Below are positions 17,234 through 25,944 of a stretch of 64,000 nt of DNA, piece by piece. The DNA lies in assembly GCF_003594875.1 (NCBI RefSeq), contig NZ_QZEY01000012.1, positions 62,001 through 126,000 of the forward strand. Reading direction: 5' to 3'. The position numbers and the translations under genes are program-made. The stretch comes from Bailinhaonella thermotolerans (GTDB lineage Bacteria > Actinomycetota > Actinomycetes > Streptosporangiales > Streptosporangiaceae). How positions within the stretch are numbered: the first letter of the stretch is position 1; each line of letters begins with the position of its first letter. The notes under the pieces were generated by a model. It saw only the letters and a program-made list of their open reading frames with translations. It was not told the DNA's origin and searched no databases.

Positions 17234-17857
17234 TCAGCGCGTGCCCAGGTCGCCGAGAAGGGATCGGCAGTGGCTCGCCCGGAAGGCGGGCGGCACGGTG
17301 AGGCAGACGGCGGACATCGTGGGGGCGCCGCCGGGCAGCCGCGCGGCCGGTCCGCGAGGGGTCTCCTCCCCCGCTCCCCCGGCCCGTCCCGGCCGGGCGG
17401 TGCGGGCCGGCGCCGGCCGGGCCACCTCCGCCGTCCGGCCCTTCTTCGCCCTGGTCACGAGCGCGTACGGCGGGGCGGGGACGAGCCGGGGCGGTGACGC
17501 CGCGGGCGGCCGCGCACCTCGTCCGTCATACCCCTGGGGGGTTCCATCGCGCGGGGTGGTCCCCTCGCCCTCGGCGGTCCACGGCCGAGCGTGCGCCGGG
17601 GTGCCGGTCCGCGGGGCGTCTCGCCGTACGGCCTCGGCGTCCCGGGCGGCTCCGGCGGCCCACGACCAGGCCACGGCCGCGCCGCCGCCCGCCGTCAGGC
17701 CCAGCGCGAGGACGGTCACGACGAGCCCGGCGCGCCGCCGGCCGCCTCGCCGCCCGGCGTCAGCGACGTCGGCGGCGTCAGTGGTGTCAGCGACGTCGGC
17801 GGCGTCAGCGGCGTCAGCGATGCCACGGCCGCGCCGCGCGGGAGGGCGGTGGTCCAT
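17234..17857 (-). CDS. Hypothetical single-pass membrane protein
   Basis: 207 aa from the ATG at 17857; a GTG at 17995 would add 46 residues. Neither has a clear ribosome binding site. An Asp/Ala/Val low-complexity N-terminus (DAADVADTTDAADVADA, encoded by a 27-bp direct repeat) is followed by RRGGRRRAG and one hydrophobic segment (LVVTVLALGLTAGGGAAVAWSW). A long Pro/Ala/Arg-rich tail ends with three cysteines (AVC and HCRS among them). The topology suggests a short cytoplasmic N-terminus and an outside tail. No family is recognised. An opposite-strand open frame at 17241-17921 looks worse (no membrane segment, low complexity). Real coding status is likely but not certain. Confidence 0.5.
   Translation of the reverse strand: MDHRPPARRGRGIADAADAADVADTTDAADVADAGRRGGRRRAGLVVTVLALGLTAGGGAAVAWSWAAGAARDAEAVRRDAPRTGTPAHARPWTAEGEGTTPRDGTPQGYDGRGARPPAASPPRLVPAPPYALVTRAKKGRTAEVARPAPARTARPGRAGGAGEETPRGPAARLPGGAPTMSAVCLTVPPAFRASHCRSLLGDLGTR
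17761..17814. repeat. 27-bp direct repeat, two copies
   Basis: Units 17761-17787 and 17788-17814 differ at only two positions. Inside the proposed membrane protein they encode the repeated Asp/Ala/Val motif. Confidence 0.85.
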
Positions 17858-18075
17858 GGCGTCACCCGGCTCGGCCGGGCTTCCCGCCGAGCCCTCCTCG
17901 GCAGGAGACCCGGCCGAGTGACCGGGCGGGGAGCCGGGCGCCGGGGGGCCGAACGGATGACGATGCCGGCCTCGCCGGCCGATGCCGCTCTCCACAAGGT
18001 CAGAGCGAACCGCATCGCGGGCTCACGGACCCGCTGTTATTCCAAGCCGTTATGAATCGGCTACTCTCCGCGCGC

Positions 18076-19305
18076 TCACTTGCCCACGGGCACGTCGGCC
18101 CCCAGGCTGCGGGCGACCCGGGCGGTGCGGGTGGCCGCCTCGGCGTACCGGGCGCGCATCGCGGCCGAGGCGCTCTCCCCCTCCAGGTCGGCGGAGAGCG
18201 CGTCGGAGCCCTTGAGCGCGGCGGCCAGGTTGACCAGGCGGATCGGCGGCCCGGGCACGACGAGTGTGGGGATGAAGGCGGGCGAGGCGCGCCAGGCGCG
18301 GGCTTCCTCGTCGTAGCGGAACGTGAACTGGCCGACCATGCCCTCGTGGGTGGCCTCGGCGTTGGCGGTGGGGTTGGCGACCTGGTTGCCCAGGCCGTAC
18401 AGCACCCACTTGTCCCCGAAGCGCTCGAAGGGCTGCACCACGTGCGCGTGGTCACCGATGATCAGGTCCACGTCCGGGGAGGCGAGCAGCCGCTCGGCGA
18501 GGCGGCGCTGCTGGGCGGAGGGCTCGTGCTGGTACTCCACGCCCCAGTGGGCGCTGAGGATCACCACATCGGCGCCGGCCTCCTTGGCGCGGCGGGCGTC
18601 GGCGAGGATCACGTCGGCGTCGAGGCCGTCGTTGACCAGCCACTCCTTGCCCGCGGGCTCGGCGACGCCGTTCGTGCCGTAGGTGTAGGAGAGCTGGGCC
18701 ACCCGCACGCCCTTGACGTCGAGCATCGTGGTCCGCCGGGCCTCGGCGGCGCTGCGCGCGGAGCCGGCGTGCTCGATCCCGGCCTCGTCGAGCGCGGCGA
18801 GGGTGCGCCGGACCCCGGCCGCGCCCTTGTCCAGTGTGTGGTTGGAGGCCGTGGAGCAGGTGTCGTACCCGAGCCGCTCGACCGCGTCCACGATCTGCGG
18901 CGGGGAGTTGAAGACCGGGTAGCCGGTGTAGGCCGAGCCCTCGGCGGCGATCGGCGTCTCGATGTGGCAGATGGCCAGGTCGGCCTTGCTGATCACCGGC
19001 TTGAGCGCCTTGAGCATCGGCAGGAAGTCGTGGGTCCGCGACCCGGACGCGTCCTGCGCGCCCTGGCGGATCAGCACGTCGTGCAGCAGGAAGTCGCCGG
19101 TGGCGGCGACGGTGAACGACGCCGGGCGCACGCCGGACACGGAGTCCGCCGCCCGTTCCGCGGGCGCGTGGACGGGGCCGGTCGCGGCGACCCGGACGTC
19201 CTTGGTCAAGGTCGCGCATCCCACCATCAGAACGGAGGACGCCACCCCGATCAGCAGCCATCGCCGCTGACCCGACAATGTCCCTTTATGCACGTAGCGT
19301 CGCAT
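18076..19305 (-). CDS. CapA-family metallophosphatase-like lipoprotein
   Basis: 409 aa. A basic N-terminus and a lipobox MVGC (C30) predict a surface lipoprotein. The body is a CapA/PgsA-type metallophosphoesterase-like domain: FTVAATGDFLLHD, CHIETPIA, ASNHTLDKG, VVILSAHWGVEYQ and IIGDHAHVVQP supply the expected metal-binding Asp, His and Asn residues. The family includes poly-gamma-glutamate capsule proteins, but no CapB/CapC partner is nearby, so a capsule role is not supported. It is transcribed alone, with a DnaA-box sequence 81 bp upstream of the start. Confidence 0.88.
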   Translation of the reverse strand: MRRYVHKGTLSGQRRWLLIGVASSVLMVGCATLTKDVRVAATGPVHAPAERAADSVSGVRPASFTVAATGDFLLHDVLIRQGAQDASGSRTHDFLPMLKALKPVISKADLAICHIETPIAAEGSAYTGYPVFNSPPQIVDAVERLGYDTCSTASNHTLDKGAAGVRRTLAALDEAGIEHAGSARSAAEARRTTMLDVKGVRVAQLSYTYGTNGVAEPAGKEWLVNDGLDADVILADARRAKEAGADVVILSAHWGVEYQHEPSAQQRRLAERLLASPDVDLIIGDHAHVVQPFERFGDKWVLYGLGNQVANPTANAEATHEGMVGQFTFRYDEEARAWRASPAFIPTLVVPGPPIRLVNLAAALKGSDALSADLEGESASAAMRARYAEAATRTARVARSLGADVPVGK

Positions 19306-19668
19306 TGGGGCAGCGTAAGAGCTTTATTTCCGGCAAACCGGACTTAAAAGGTTCCCTTGAACCTAACTAGGGCAGCTTTTTACCCTTATCCACATATGTC
19401 TAGATCTATCAGACCGGCCGCTGACCTCCCCTGAACCCCCCGGCCCCCGCCGTACCGCGTGCGCGTCCCACGCCCGCGGTAAGCCGGTGTCACCTGTTGG
19501 CCAGACCAGAAGAAACCATCCATCACCCATTGACACGCTCCAATCGCAGGACGAGTGTCCATGACGTAACAAACTCGCCCAATGTGACTGGACCGGCCGG
19601 TCCTACCGGCGATGGCCCGCGGGCCCCGGGCATCGCCATCCTCACCGGCGCAACCCCCGGAGACAGTC
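19306..19668. other. 363-bp divergent intergenic region
   Basis: The region separates the CapA-type gene (minus) from the metzincin-like gene (plus) and must hold both promoters. It is less GC-rich around 19310-19410, where a perfect DnaA-box sequence lies. No gene is supported here. Confidence 0.6.
19386..19394 (+). promoter_or_regulatory. Perfect DnaA-box sequence
   Basis: TTATCCACA lies in an unusually AT-rich patch upstream of the CapA-type gene. Confidence 0.5.
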
Positions 19669-21966
19669 ATGTCATCCCTCACCGACCCCACGACCGAGAC
19701 GGCCTCGTCGTCCTCCGGTCTGGGCAACCTCGAGCAGTCCCTCGAGGAGGAGACCCGCTACGAACAGGCCCGGGACACCCTTGAGGCGAACGGCGACCGC
19801 GGGGAGACGATCGGCGCCTACGCGGCGGAGGAGATCACCGACACCGAGCGGGACGCCCTGATCCCGCCGCGGCCCCTCCCGCCCCGCCCCGTGCCCCCGC
19901 AGATCCGGCGGCACCTCGTGCGCGGCCGCTACCGCAGCGGCGGCGCCGGCTACCAGCTCGAACTGCGCGTGGACGTCGACGGCACACGTCCCCTCAAGCG
20001 CGTCAGCGGCGACTTCTTCCAGACCAGCGGCGGGACCACGACCTACTACGGGTCGTTCATCGTCCACTCCCCGGTCATCACGACCACGGCCGCTCAGGTG
20101 CGCATCGAGGGCCAGGGCACGTTCACGTTCGCGGCCGGCGCGCCGCGCGTCCGCGTGACCATCCCGCGGAAGATCATCACGCAGCCCCCCGGCGCCGCGA
20201 CGGTGCAGTTCTTCACCACCTCGGGCCAGCCGGGCGCGACCTACCTGTGCAACTTCCTCTCGCCGTACTTCCGCAGCGTGGTCTGGGAGCAGGACTCCGT
20301 GACCGGGGCCGTGCCCTTCGTGTCGTACGACACGTCCTCGCTCCCGCAGCCGCCCGGCAGCCCCAACCGGGTCCTCACCGTGCCGAAGGCGTTCGCCGAG
20401 GCCGGGATCGAGCTCCAGGTCTCCGGCGCGGCGAACGTGATCGCCAACGACCCGGCGGGCTGGGACGACTCCGAGCTGCACGCCGCGATGGCGAGCCACT
20501 TCAGCACGTTCGCGAACGTCCCGCAGTGGAAGGTCTGGCTGCTCGTCGCCAACAAGCACGTCGGCGGCTACCGCGGCATCATGTTCGACTACTCCGACGC
20601 CTTCCAGCGCCAGGGCTGCGCGGTCTTCTACGACGCGATCAAGGGCACCGGCCCGGCGAACACCCGCTCGCAGCTCCGGACGTACGTCCACGAGCTCGGG
20701 CACGCGTTCAACCTGCTGCACTCCTGGCAGAAGAACCTCGGCCAGCCGCCGCAGCCGCTCGGGCCGAACGGCGGCCTCGGCGACCTGTCGTGGATGAACT
20801 ACGACTGGAAGTACCAGCCGCCGCCCCCCGCGGCCGGCGGCGAGGCGGCGTACTGGGCGGCGTTCCCGTTCCAGTTCACCGACAACGAGCTCATCCACCT
20901 CCGGCACGCGTACTACCGGAACGTGATCATGGGCGCGAACGCGTTCGGCGTGGGCGCGGCCGAGATCAGCCCGGAGATGTTCGACGAGCCGGTCGTGGAC
21001 CAGTCCGGCCTGAAGCTGGAGGTCCGGGCCAAGGAGGCGTTCGAGTTCGGCGAGCCGGTCGTCGTGGAGCTCAAGCTCGCCACGACCGACCTGCGCGGCC
21101 GGACGACCCACGGCTACCTCCACCCGACCACCGACTTCGTCTCGATCGCGATCGGCCAGCCCTCGGGCCGCACCGTGATCTACCGGCCGATGACGCGCCG
21201 CTGCGTGGACGAGGCCCGGTCCGTGCGCCTGGACGCGGACAACCCCGCGATCTACCAGAGCGCCTACATCGGGTACGGCCGCGACGGCCACTACTTCCAG
21301 CAGACCGGGGAGTACCACATCCGGGCGCAGTACGTCGCCGCCGACGGCTCCCGGATCGTCTCCGACGTCTGCCGGATCCGCGTGCGGCACCCGGCCAACC
21401 GGGCCGACGAGGACGTGGCCGAGCTCATGATGGGCGAGGAGCAGGGCAAGCTGCTCGCGCTGCTGGGCTCCGACTCCCCCGCGCTGCGCCACGGCAACGA
21501 GGCGCTCGACGAGGTCATCGACCGCCACGCCAAGCACCCGCTGGCCGTCTACGCGCGGATGATCCGCGGCATCAACGCCGAGCGCGACTTCAAGATCATC
21601 ACGCCCGAGAAGGACATGAGGGTGCGCCAGGCCGACACCAAGGAGAGCATCCAGCAGCTCACCGCGGTGGCCGAGGCGTCCGCGCAGGGCCGGGGCGTCG
21701 ACAACATCACCCTGAACATGGTGATGCGCCGGCTGGCCCAGGCCCAGGCCAAGCAGGGCGACCTGGAGCAGGCCAACACGGTCCTGGACAAGATGGTCCG
21801 CACGTTCGCCGACAAGCGGCTGAACCCGATCGTGCTGGACCAGATCCGCCAGCAGGCCGAGCGGACCAAGGCGCGGCTGGCCGCCGAGGTCACGCGCGGC
21901 GACCGCTCCGACAAGCCCGACCGGTCCGACCGCGCCGGCCGGTCCGACCGGTCCGACCGGAAGTAG
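19669..21966 (+). CDS. Metzincin-like zinc metalloprotease with helical C-terminal region
   Basis: 765 aa, starting at the ATG behind ggag at 19654. No signal peptide or membrane helix is visible. The N-terminus is acidic; a beta-rich region follows. The zinc motif HELGHAFNLLHS has ligands H341, H345 and H351 with catalytic E342. A downstream SWMNYDW segment is a good candidate Met-turn, which together mark a metzincin-type protease in which Asn replaces the usual Gly of HExxHxxGxxH. After this comes a probable Ig-like beta domain (LEVRAKEAFEFGEPVVVELKL...), then a helical, TPR-like tract (DNITLNMVMRRLAQAQAKQGDLEQANTVLDKMV). The tail consists of charged RSDR repeats. The substrate is unknown. 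Absence of an export signal is unusual for a protease of this type. Confidence 0.8.
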   Translation: MSSLTDPTTETASSSSGLGNLEQSLEEETRYEQARDTLEANGDRGETIGAYAAEEITDTERDALIPPRPLPPRPVPPQIRRHLVRGRYRSGGAGYQLELRVDVDGTRPLKRVSGDFFQTSGGTTTYYGSFIVHSPVITTTAAQVRIEGQGTFTFAAGAPRVRVTIPRKIITQPPGAATVQFFTTSGQPGATYLCNFLSPYFRSVVWEQDSVTGAVPFVSYDTSSLPQPPGSPNRVLTVPKAFAEAGIELQVSGAANVIANDPAGWDDSELHAAMASHFSTFANVPQWKVWLLVANKHVGGYRGIMFDYSDAFQRQGCAVFYDAIKGTGPANTRSQLRTYVHELGHAFNLLHSWQKNLGQPPQPLGPNGGLGDLSWMNYDWKYQPPPPAAGGEAAYWAAFPFQFTDNELIHLRHAYYRNVIMGANAFGVGAAEISPEMFDEPVVDQSGLKLEVRAKEAFEFGEPVVVELKLATTDLRGRTTHGYLHPTTDFVSIAIGQPSGRTVIYRPMTRRCVDEARSVRLDADNPAIYQSAYIGYGRDGHYFQQTGEYHIRAQYVAADGSRIVSDVCRIRVRHPANRADEDVAELMMGEEQGKLLALLGSDSPALRHGNEALDEVIDRHAKHPLAVYARMIRGINAERDFKIITPEKDMRVRQADTKESIQQLTAVAEASAQGRGVDNITLNMVMRRLAQAQAKQGDLEQANTVLDKMVRTFADKRLNPIVLDQIRQQAERTKARLAAEVTRGDRSDKPDRSDRAGRSDRSDRK

Positions 21967-21982
21967 CCCGATCACGGCGTGA

Positions 21983-22033
21983 CCGGGCCCGGCCGAATCC
22001 CCCGGGGACCTGCCCGGATTCGGCCGGGCCCGG
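21983..22033 (+). terminator. Strong hairpin after the metzincin-like gene
   Basis: A perfect 18-bp stem (21983-22000 with 22016-22033) encloses a 15-nt loop. It begins 16 bp after the stop codon. There is no T-run. Confidence 0.75.
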
Positions 22034-22159
22034 CCCGGAGCGGCCCGGCGGGCGGGCGGCGCCCGCCGGGGCCGCGCCCGGCATCTGTGACACCGGGGAC
22101 ATGTCTGGTCATCGGTGCGCGTGATGACAGCGATGTGGCGAATCCCTATCATTGCCCGC

Positions 22160-23356
22160 ATGCCCGACGTCCCCGCCGCCGTCGATGATCTGGAGCTGGT
22201 CGGGGCGCTGCGCCGCGGAGACGCGAACGCCTCCCGCGACCTCCACGGCGTCTACGCCGACCGGCTCTTCGACTACTGCCGTTCCCGTCTCGGGGACGAC
22301 GAGGCCGCGGCCGAGGCGCTGACCCGCACCCTGGCCACCGTGCACGCGCACATCTCCCTGCTCAGCGAGCCGGAGCGGCTGCGGGCCTGGCTGTACGCGC
22401 TGGCGCGGGCCGAGAGCGGCGCGGGCGCGCCGCCCGCGGAGGTCTCCGACAGCCGCCCGATGGGCCGGCTCGTGGCCGAGGCGCTGGGCGCGCTGGAACC
22501 CGACGAGCGCGAGGCGCTGGACCTGTCGCTGCGGCACGGCCTGCCGCCCGAGGAGGTCGCGTACGTCCTGGGCCGGGAGGACGTCTCGACGCTGCTGGCC
22601 GAGGCGCGGCGGCGGATGGAACGCTGGATGGCGGCCGTCGTGCTCGCCCGCGACGGGCGCTCCCCCTGCCCGGAGATCGCCCCGCTCGTGACGGCGTGGG
22701 TGCGCGGCGCCGACCGGGCCTCTCGCGAACGGCTCAACGGGCACGTGCGCCACTGCCCGATCTGCGCCCAGGCGCCGCGCGCCGGGACCTCGGCCGGGGA
22801 ACTGCTGGCCCTGCTGCCGATCCTGCCCGCGCCCGCCGCCTCCGCGCCGCCCAAGCCCGTGCAGGAGCCGATCGACATCCCCGACTCGGAGTTCTGGACC
22901 CCTGACGGCGACGCCTCCAACCCCGAGAGCCGGGTCCGCGGGTGGGTCGTCGCGATCGGCGCCGCCGCCGCCCTCACGGTGGCCTCCGGCGTGATGTACG
23001 CGCTGGTCCAGGCCGGGGAGCCGACGGGCACGCTGGCCCCGATCGCCCGCGCGGACTCCGCCACCGCCGCGCCCCGGCCCTCCCCCAGCCCGTCGCCCGC
23101 CGCGCCGCCGGACGTCTCCCCGGCGGTGTCCCCCGGCGAGGACGGGACCGAGCCCGCCCGCCCGTCGGGTTTCCCGCCCGTCCGCGTCCCCCCGCCGGGC
23201 GGCGCCCTCGACACGCCCAGGCCGACCGTCCCCGTGCCCCGCACGACCGGGCGCGCGACCCCGAAGCCGACCCCCAAGGCCACCCCGCGCCCCACCGCCC
23301 GCCCGTCCACGCCGCCCACGCTGCCCTTCCCCCCGCGCCCGCCCGTCCCCCGCTGA
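22160..23356 (+). CDS. Sigma-70-like / zinc-finger / membrane fusion protein
   Basis: 398 aa from the ATG at 22160 (upstream in-frame ATGs at 22115, 22127 and 22130 are possible; no clear ribosome binding site). Residues about 10-80 resemble sigma region 2 (LVGALRRGDANASRDLHGVYADRLFDYCRSRLGD...), and about 115-150 resemble region 4 (LGALEPDEREALDLSLRHGLPPEEVAYVLG). A HxxxCxxC motif (H195, C199, C202) follows, as in zinc-binding anti-sigma domains. One membrane helix comes next (WVVAIGAAAALTVASGVMYALV, about 260-281), and then a Pro/Thr/Ser-rich tail of about 100 residues predicted outside the cell. ECF sigma factors carrying such C-terminal extensions are known. It is probably a membrane-tethered regulator; its target genes cannot be read. 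Confidence 0.75.
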   Translation: MPDVPAAVDDLELVGALRRGDANASRDLHGVYADRLFDYCRSRLGDDEAAAEALTRTLATVHAHISLLSEPERLRAWLYALARAESGAGAPPAEVSDSRPMGRLVAEALGALEPDEREALDLSLRHGLPPEEVAYVLGREDVSTLLAEARRRMERWMAAVVLARDGRSPCPEIAPLVTAWVRGADRASRERLNGHVRHCPICAQAPRAGTSAGELLALLPILPAPAASAPPKPVQEPIDIPDSEFWTPDGDASNPESRVRGWVVAIGAAAALTVASGVMYALVQAGEPTGTLAPIARADSATAAPRPSPSPSPAAPPDVSPAVSPGEDGTEPARPSGFPPVRVPPPGGALDTPRPTVPVPRTTGRATPKPTPKATPRPTARPSTPPTLPFPPRPPVPR

Positions 23357-23386
23357 CGCAGTACGGCCCGCGCCTCCGTCGCGGGC

Positions 23387-23424
23387 GATCACGCGGTTCT
23401 GGTCACGGGTGTGCGCGGAACCGC
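23387..23424. repeat. Copy B of the two-copy inverted-repeat element
   Basis: Sequence gatcacgcggttc, then a gggtgtg centre, then gaaccgc. Inner arms gcggttc (23393-23399) and gaaccgc (23418-23424) pair. It matches copy A at 11703 in order and spacing, one base shorter in the centre, and its outer arm is degenerate. Confidence 0.6.
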
Positions 23425-23437
23425 CCGGGCCGCTCAT

Positions 23438-23447
23438 GCCGTACGGC
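23438..23447. repeat. GCCGTACGGC palindrome
   Basis: Single exact copy in the gap between the sigma-fusion gene and the winged-helix gene. Confidence 0.8.
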
Positions 23448-23526
23448 CGCCGCCGGGTTCCGGCGCGATGCCCGGGGCCGGGGCGGTGGGAGGATTCCGG
23501 GAAGACGGGAGCGGGAGGAGACGGGG

Positions 23527-24651
23527 ATGGCGGGGCTGAGCGTCGATCGGGAGCGCGTGATCGCCTACCGGATCGCGGCGCAGGGGCTGGACCGGCGGGC
23601 GGGCGCGGAAGGGCCCGGGGCGGCCGGGCCCGGGGTGCTGGACCTGGCGGTGCTGGACCTGGGGGTGCAGGACACGCCGTACGGCACGGCCGCGATGGCG
23701 CTCACGGCGCGGACGGACCACGCGGGGGACGCCGGGGACGCGCTGTCGCTGGTGTGGGCCGCGCGGGGCGCTCCCCACCTGCACCGGGACGCGGACCTGG
23801 TACGGCTGGCGCGGGCGCTGTGGCCGTTGAGCGACGCGGACGCCACGGCGCGGATCGACAGCGCCCAGATCAAGGAGGGGGCGGCGCTGGGGATCGCGGC
23901 GTTCGAGGCCGCGGCCCGGGCGATGCGCGAGGTCGTGCGGGAGCCGATGGCCAAGGGCGAGGTCAGCGCGGCGGTGAGCGCCCGCGTGCCGGAGTCCCTG
24001 ACGTACGACTGCCGGGGATGCCGGGCGCGGCACCTCTCGACCGCCCTGTTCGCCCAGGTGGGCCTGGCCGCGGGGGTGACGGTGCGCCCGGAGGGCCGCA
24101 GGACGGTGCTCGCGCCGATCCCGGGCTGGCCGGGGGTGCCCGAGCGGGCGGAGGGCACGGACGCGTACATGGCGGCGTACCTGCGGCTGCTCGGGCCCGC
24201 GACCCCGGCCGAGGTGGCCGGGTTCCTGGGGACCAGGCGGGCCGAGGCACGCCGCGTGTGGCCGGAGGGGACCGTTGAGGTGAGCGTGGCCGGTCGCGCG
24301 TGCCACCTGCCCGCGGACCGCGTGGACGACCTGCTGGGCGCGCCCCGGCCGGAGGCGGTGCGCCTGCTGCCCGCGTCCGACCCCTACCTCCAGGCCCGCG
24401 ACCGCGACCTGATCGTGCCCGACGCGGCGCGCAGGCGCGAGCTGTGGCGGCCGCTCGGCAACCCGGGCGCGCTGCTCGTGGACGGCGAGATCCTGGGCGT
24501 CTGGCGGGCCAAGAAGGCGGGCCGGCGGCTGGACGTCACGGTCACCGCGTTCGAGCCGCTGGACGCCCGGGTGCGCGCGGCGGCCGGGGCCGAGGCCGCG
24601 CGCCTGGCGGAAACGCGGGGAGCGGCGGAGGCGCGGCTCGACGTCACGTGA
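23527..24651 (+). CDS. Winged-helix DNA-binding domain protein (HTH_42 / AlkZ-like)
   Basis: 374 aa with a strong ribosome binding site (gggaggag) ahead of the ATG. The overall pattern fits the winged-helix HTH_42 (YcaQ/AlkZ) family: RERVIAYRIAAQGL at the N-terminus, YLRLLGPATPAEVAGFLGTRR as a winged-helix core, and LLPASDPYLQARDRDLIVPD...LWRPLGNPGALLVDGEILGVWRAKKAGRRLDVTV near the C-terminus. Some members are DNA glycosylases that excise bulky or cross-linked bases, others are of unknown role; no catalytic residue pattern is clear enough to claim glycosylase activity. It is convergent with the cupin gene, only 9 bp apart. Confidence 0.8.
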   Translation: MAGLSVDRERVIAYRIAAQGLDRRAGAEGPGAAGPGVLDLAVLDLGVQDTPYGTAAMALTARTDHAGDAGDALSLVWAARGAPHLHRDADLVRLARALWPLSDADATARIDSAQIKEGAALGIAAFEAAARAMREVVREPMAKGEVSAAVSARVPESLTYDCRGCRARHLSTALFAQVGLAAGVTVRPEGRRTVLAPIPGWPGVPERAEGTDAYMAAYLRLLGPATPAEVAGFLGTRRAEARRVWPEGTVEVSVAGRACHLPADRVDDLLGAPRPEAVRLLPASDPYLQARDRDLIVPDAARRRELWRPLGNPGALLVDGEILGVWRAKKAGRRLDVTVTAFEPLDARVRAAAGAEAARLAETRGAAEARLDVT

Positions 24652-24660
24652 CGGCGGGGC

Positions 24661-25029
24661 TCAGCCGCGCCCGTGGTCGTCTTCGAGGCGCTCGATGTCG
24701 TCCTCGTCGAAGTGCCCGAAGGCGATCTCCAGGACGCGGATCTCGGGCCCGGCCGACCCGAGGCGGTGCGTCTCGCCCGCCTTGATGAACACGCGGTCGC
24801 CCACCTGGGGCTCGATCCGCCGCCCGGCGACCTCGAACACCGCGCCGGCGTCGAGGGCGACCCAGAGCTCGTCCCTGAGCCGGTGCCGCTGAAGGCTCAG
24901 CCGCCGCCCCGGCGCCACCGTGATGATCTTCACGGTGGTCGGCTCGTTGTGGGTGAACTGCTCGAAGTTCCCCCACGGCCGCTCATCGCGCAGCACCGCG
25001 CCCAGGCGGTCGATCTCGATCACGGACAC
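24661..25029 (-). CDS. Stand-alone cupin, mannose-6-phosphate isomerase type II-like
   Basis: About 122 aa forming one cupin barrel: RPWGNFEQF at the N-terminus, LSLQRHRLRDELWVAL for the first metal/ligand motif and VFIKAGETHRLGS for the second. This matches the C-terminal sugar-phosphate isomerase domain of bifunctional ManC-type proteins, here without the nucleotidyltransferase half. The typical HxH of the first motif reads QRHRLRDE, so metal binding may be altered. Start candidates are GTG 25029, GTG 25023 and TTG 25038; two GGAG words upstream fit the first two. The substrate is not known. Confidence 0.8.
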   Translation of the reverse strand: MSVIEIDRLGAVLRDERPWGNFEQFTHNEPTTVKIITVAPGRRLSLQRHRLRDELWVALDAGAVFEVAGRRIEPQVGDRVFIKAGETHRLGSAGPEIRVLEIAFGHFDEDDIERLEDDHGRG

Positions 25030-25089
25030 AACTCCCAACTCCGACGATTGTCGAATTCTGCCAGGTCACGCCACTGGTCGCGACAACCG

Positions 25090-25854
25090 TCAGGTGATCA
25101 GGACGCCCCCGTCGACCGGGAGCGTCACGCCCGTGACGTACGCCGAGGCGTCGCTCGCCAGGAAGACGGCCGCCGCGACGAGCTCGGCCGGGTCTCCGGC
25201 CCGCTTCATCAGCACCCGGGTCGCGAGCTGGCGCTCCAGGTACCCCTCGGCGTACTGCCCGGTCATCTCCGACTCGAAGAACCCCGGCTCCAGGCAGTTC
25301 ACCCGGATGCCGCGCCGTCCGGTCCACTGCTGCGCCAGGTCGCGCGTGAGCCCGACCAGGCCCGCCTTGGACGCGCTGTAGGCCGCCTGCGGGAGTCCCG
25401 CGGTCGTCTCCCCGAGCACGCTGCCGATGTTGATGATCGAGGACCCCGGCCGCATCACCCGGGCGCACGCCTGGGCCATCCAGTAGGCGCCGTTCAGGTT
25501 CACGTCGATGACCTGCCGGAACTGCTCCGGAGTCTCCTTGAGCGCGGGTACGGCGGTGCCGACGCCGGCGTTGTTCACGAGGACGTCCACCGCGCCGAGC
25601 TCGGACATCGCCGCGTCCACGAGCCCCCGGCAGCTCTCGGGGTCCGCGACGTCGGTCGCCACGGCGACGCACCGCCGCCCGGTCTCCTCCACGAGCCTGC
25701 GGGTCTCGTCCAGCCGGTCCTTGCGCCGCGCCCCGATGGCCACGTCCGCCCCGGCCTCGGCCAGCCCGCGGGCGAAGGCGACCCCCAGCCCGGCGGAGGC
25801 CCCGGTGACGACGGCGACCTTCCCGTCCAGCCGGAATCGATCGAGCACACCCAC
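25090..25854 (-). CDS. Short-chain dehydrogenase/reductase
   Basis: 254 aa classical SDR. The NAD(P) motif is TGASAGLG, NNAGVG and the Ser-Tyr-Lys catalytic set (IGS...YSASK) are present, and it ends with GVTLPVDGGVLIT. An Arg in ARRKDR after strand 2 favours NADP(H). The GTG at 25854 lies 7 nt after GGAGG; a second GTG is at 25848. The frame is open far upstream, but that part is Arg/Pro-rich and non-conserved. It could belong to the 3-oxoacyl or gluconate dehydrogenase-like SDRs; the substrate is unknown. Confidence 0.9.
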   Translation of the reverse strand: MGVLDRFRLDGKVAVVTGASAGLGVAFARGLAEAGADVAIGARRKDRLDETRRLVEETGRRCVAVATDVADPESCRGLVDAAMSELGAVDVLVNNAGVGTAVPALKETPEQFRQVIDVNLNGAYWMAQACARVMRPGSSIINIGSVLGETTAGLPQAAYSASKAGLVGLTRDLAQQWTGRRGIRVNCLEPGFFESEMTGQYAEGYLERQLATRVLMKRAGDPAELVAAAVFLASDASAYVTGVTLPVDGGVLIT

Positions 25855-25944
25855 AGCAGCCCCTCCCCACGACAACAGAACGACATTCTGGCATCGTCGG
25901 CGGGAAGGCCGCCACCGGCCCGCGCGGCGCGGCGCGGCGGAGCG

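Noticed and set aside
17241-17921. Plus-strand open frame opposite the hypothetical membrane protein
   Set aside because: Translation is Arg/Pro/Ala-rich without membrane segment; the minus strand has a clear hydrophobic helix.
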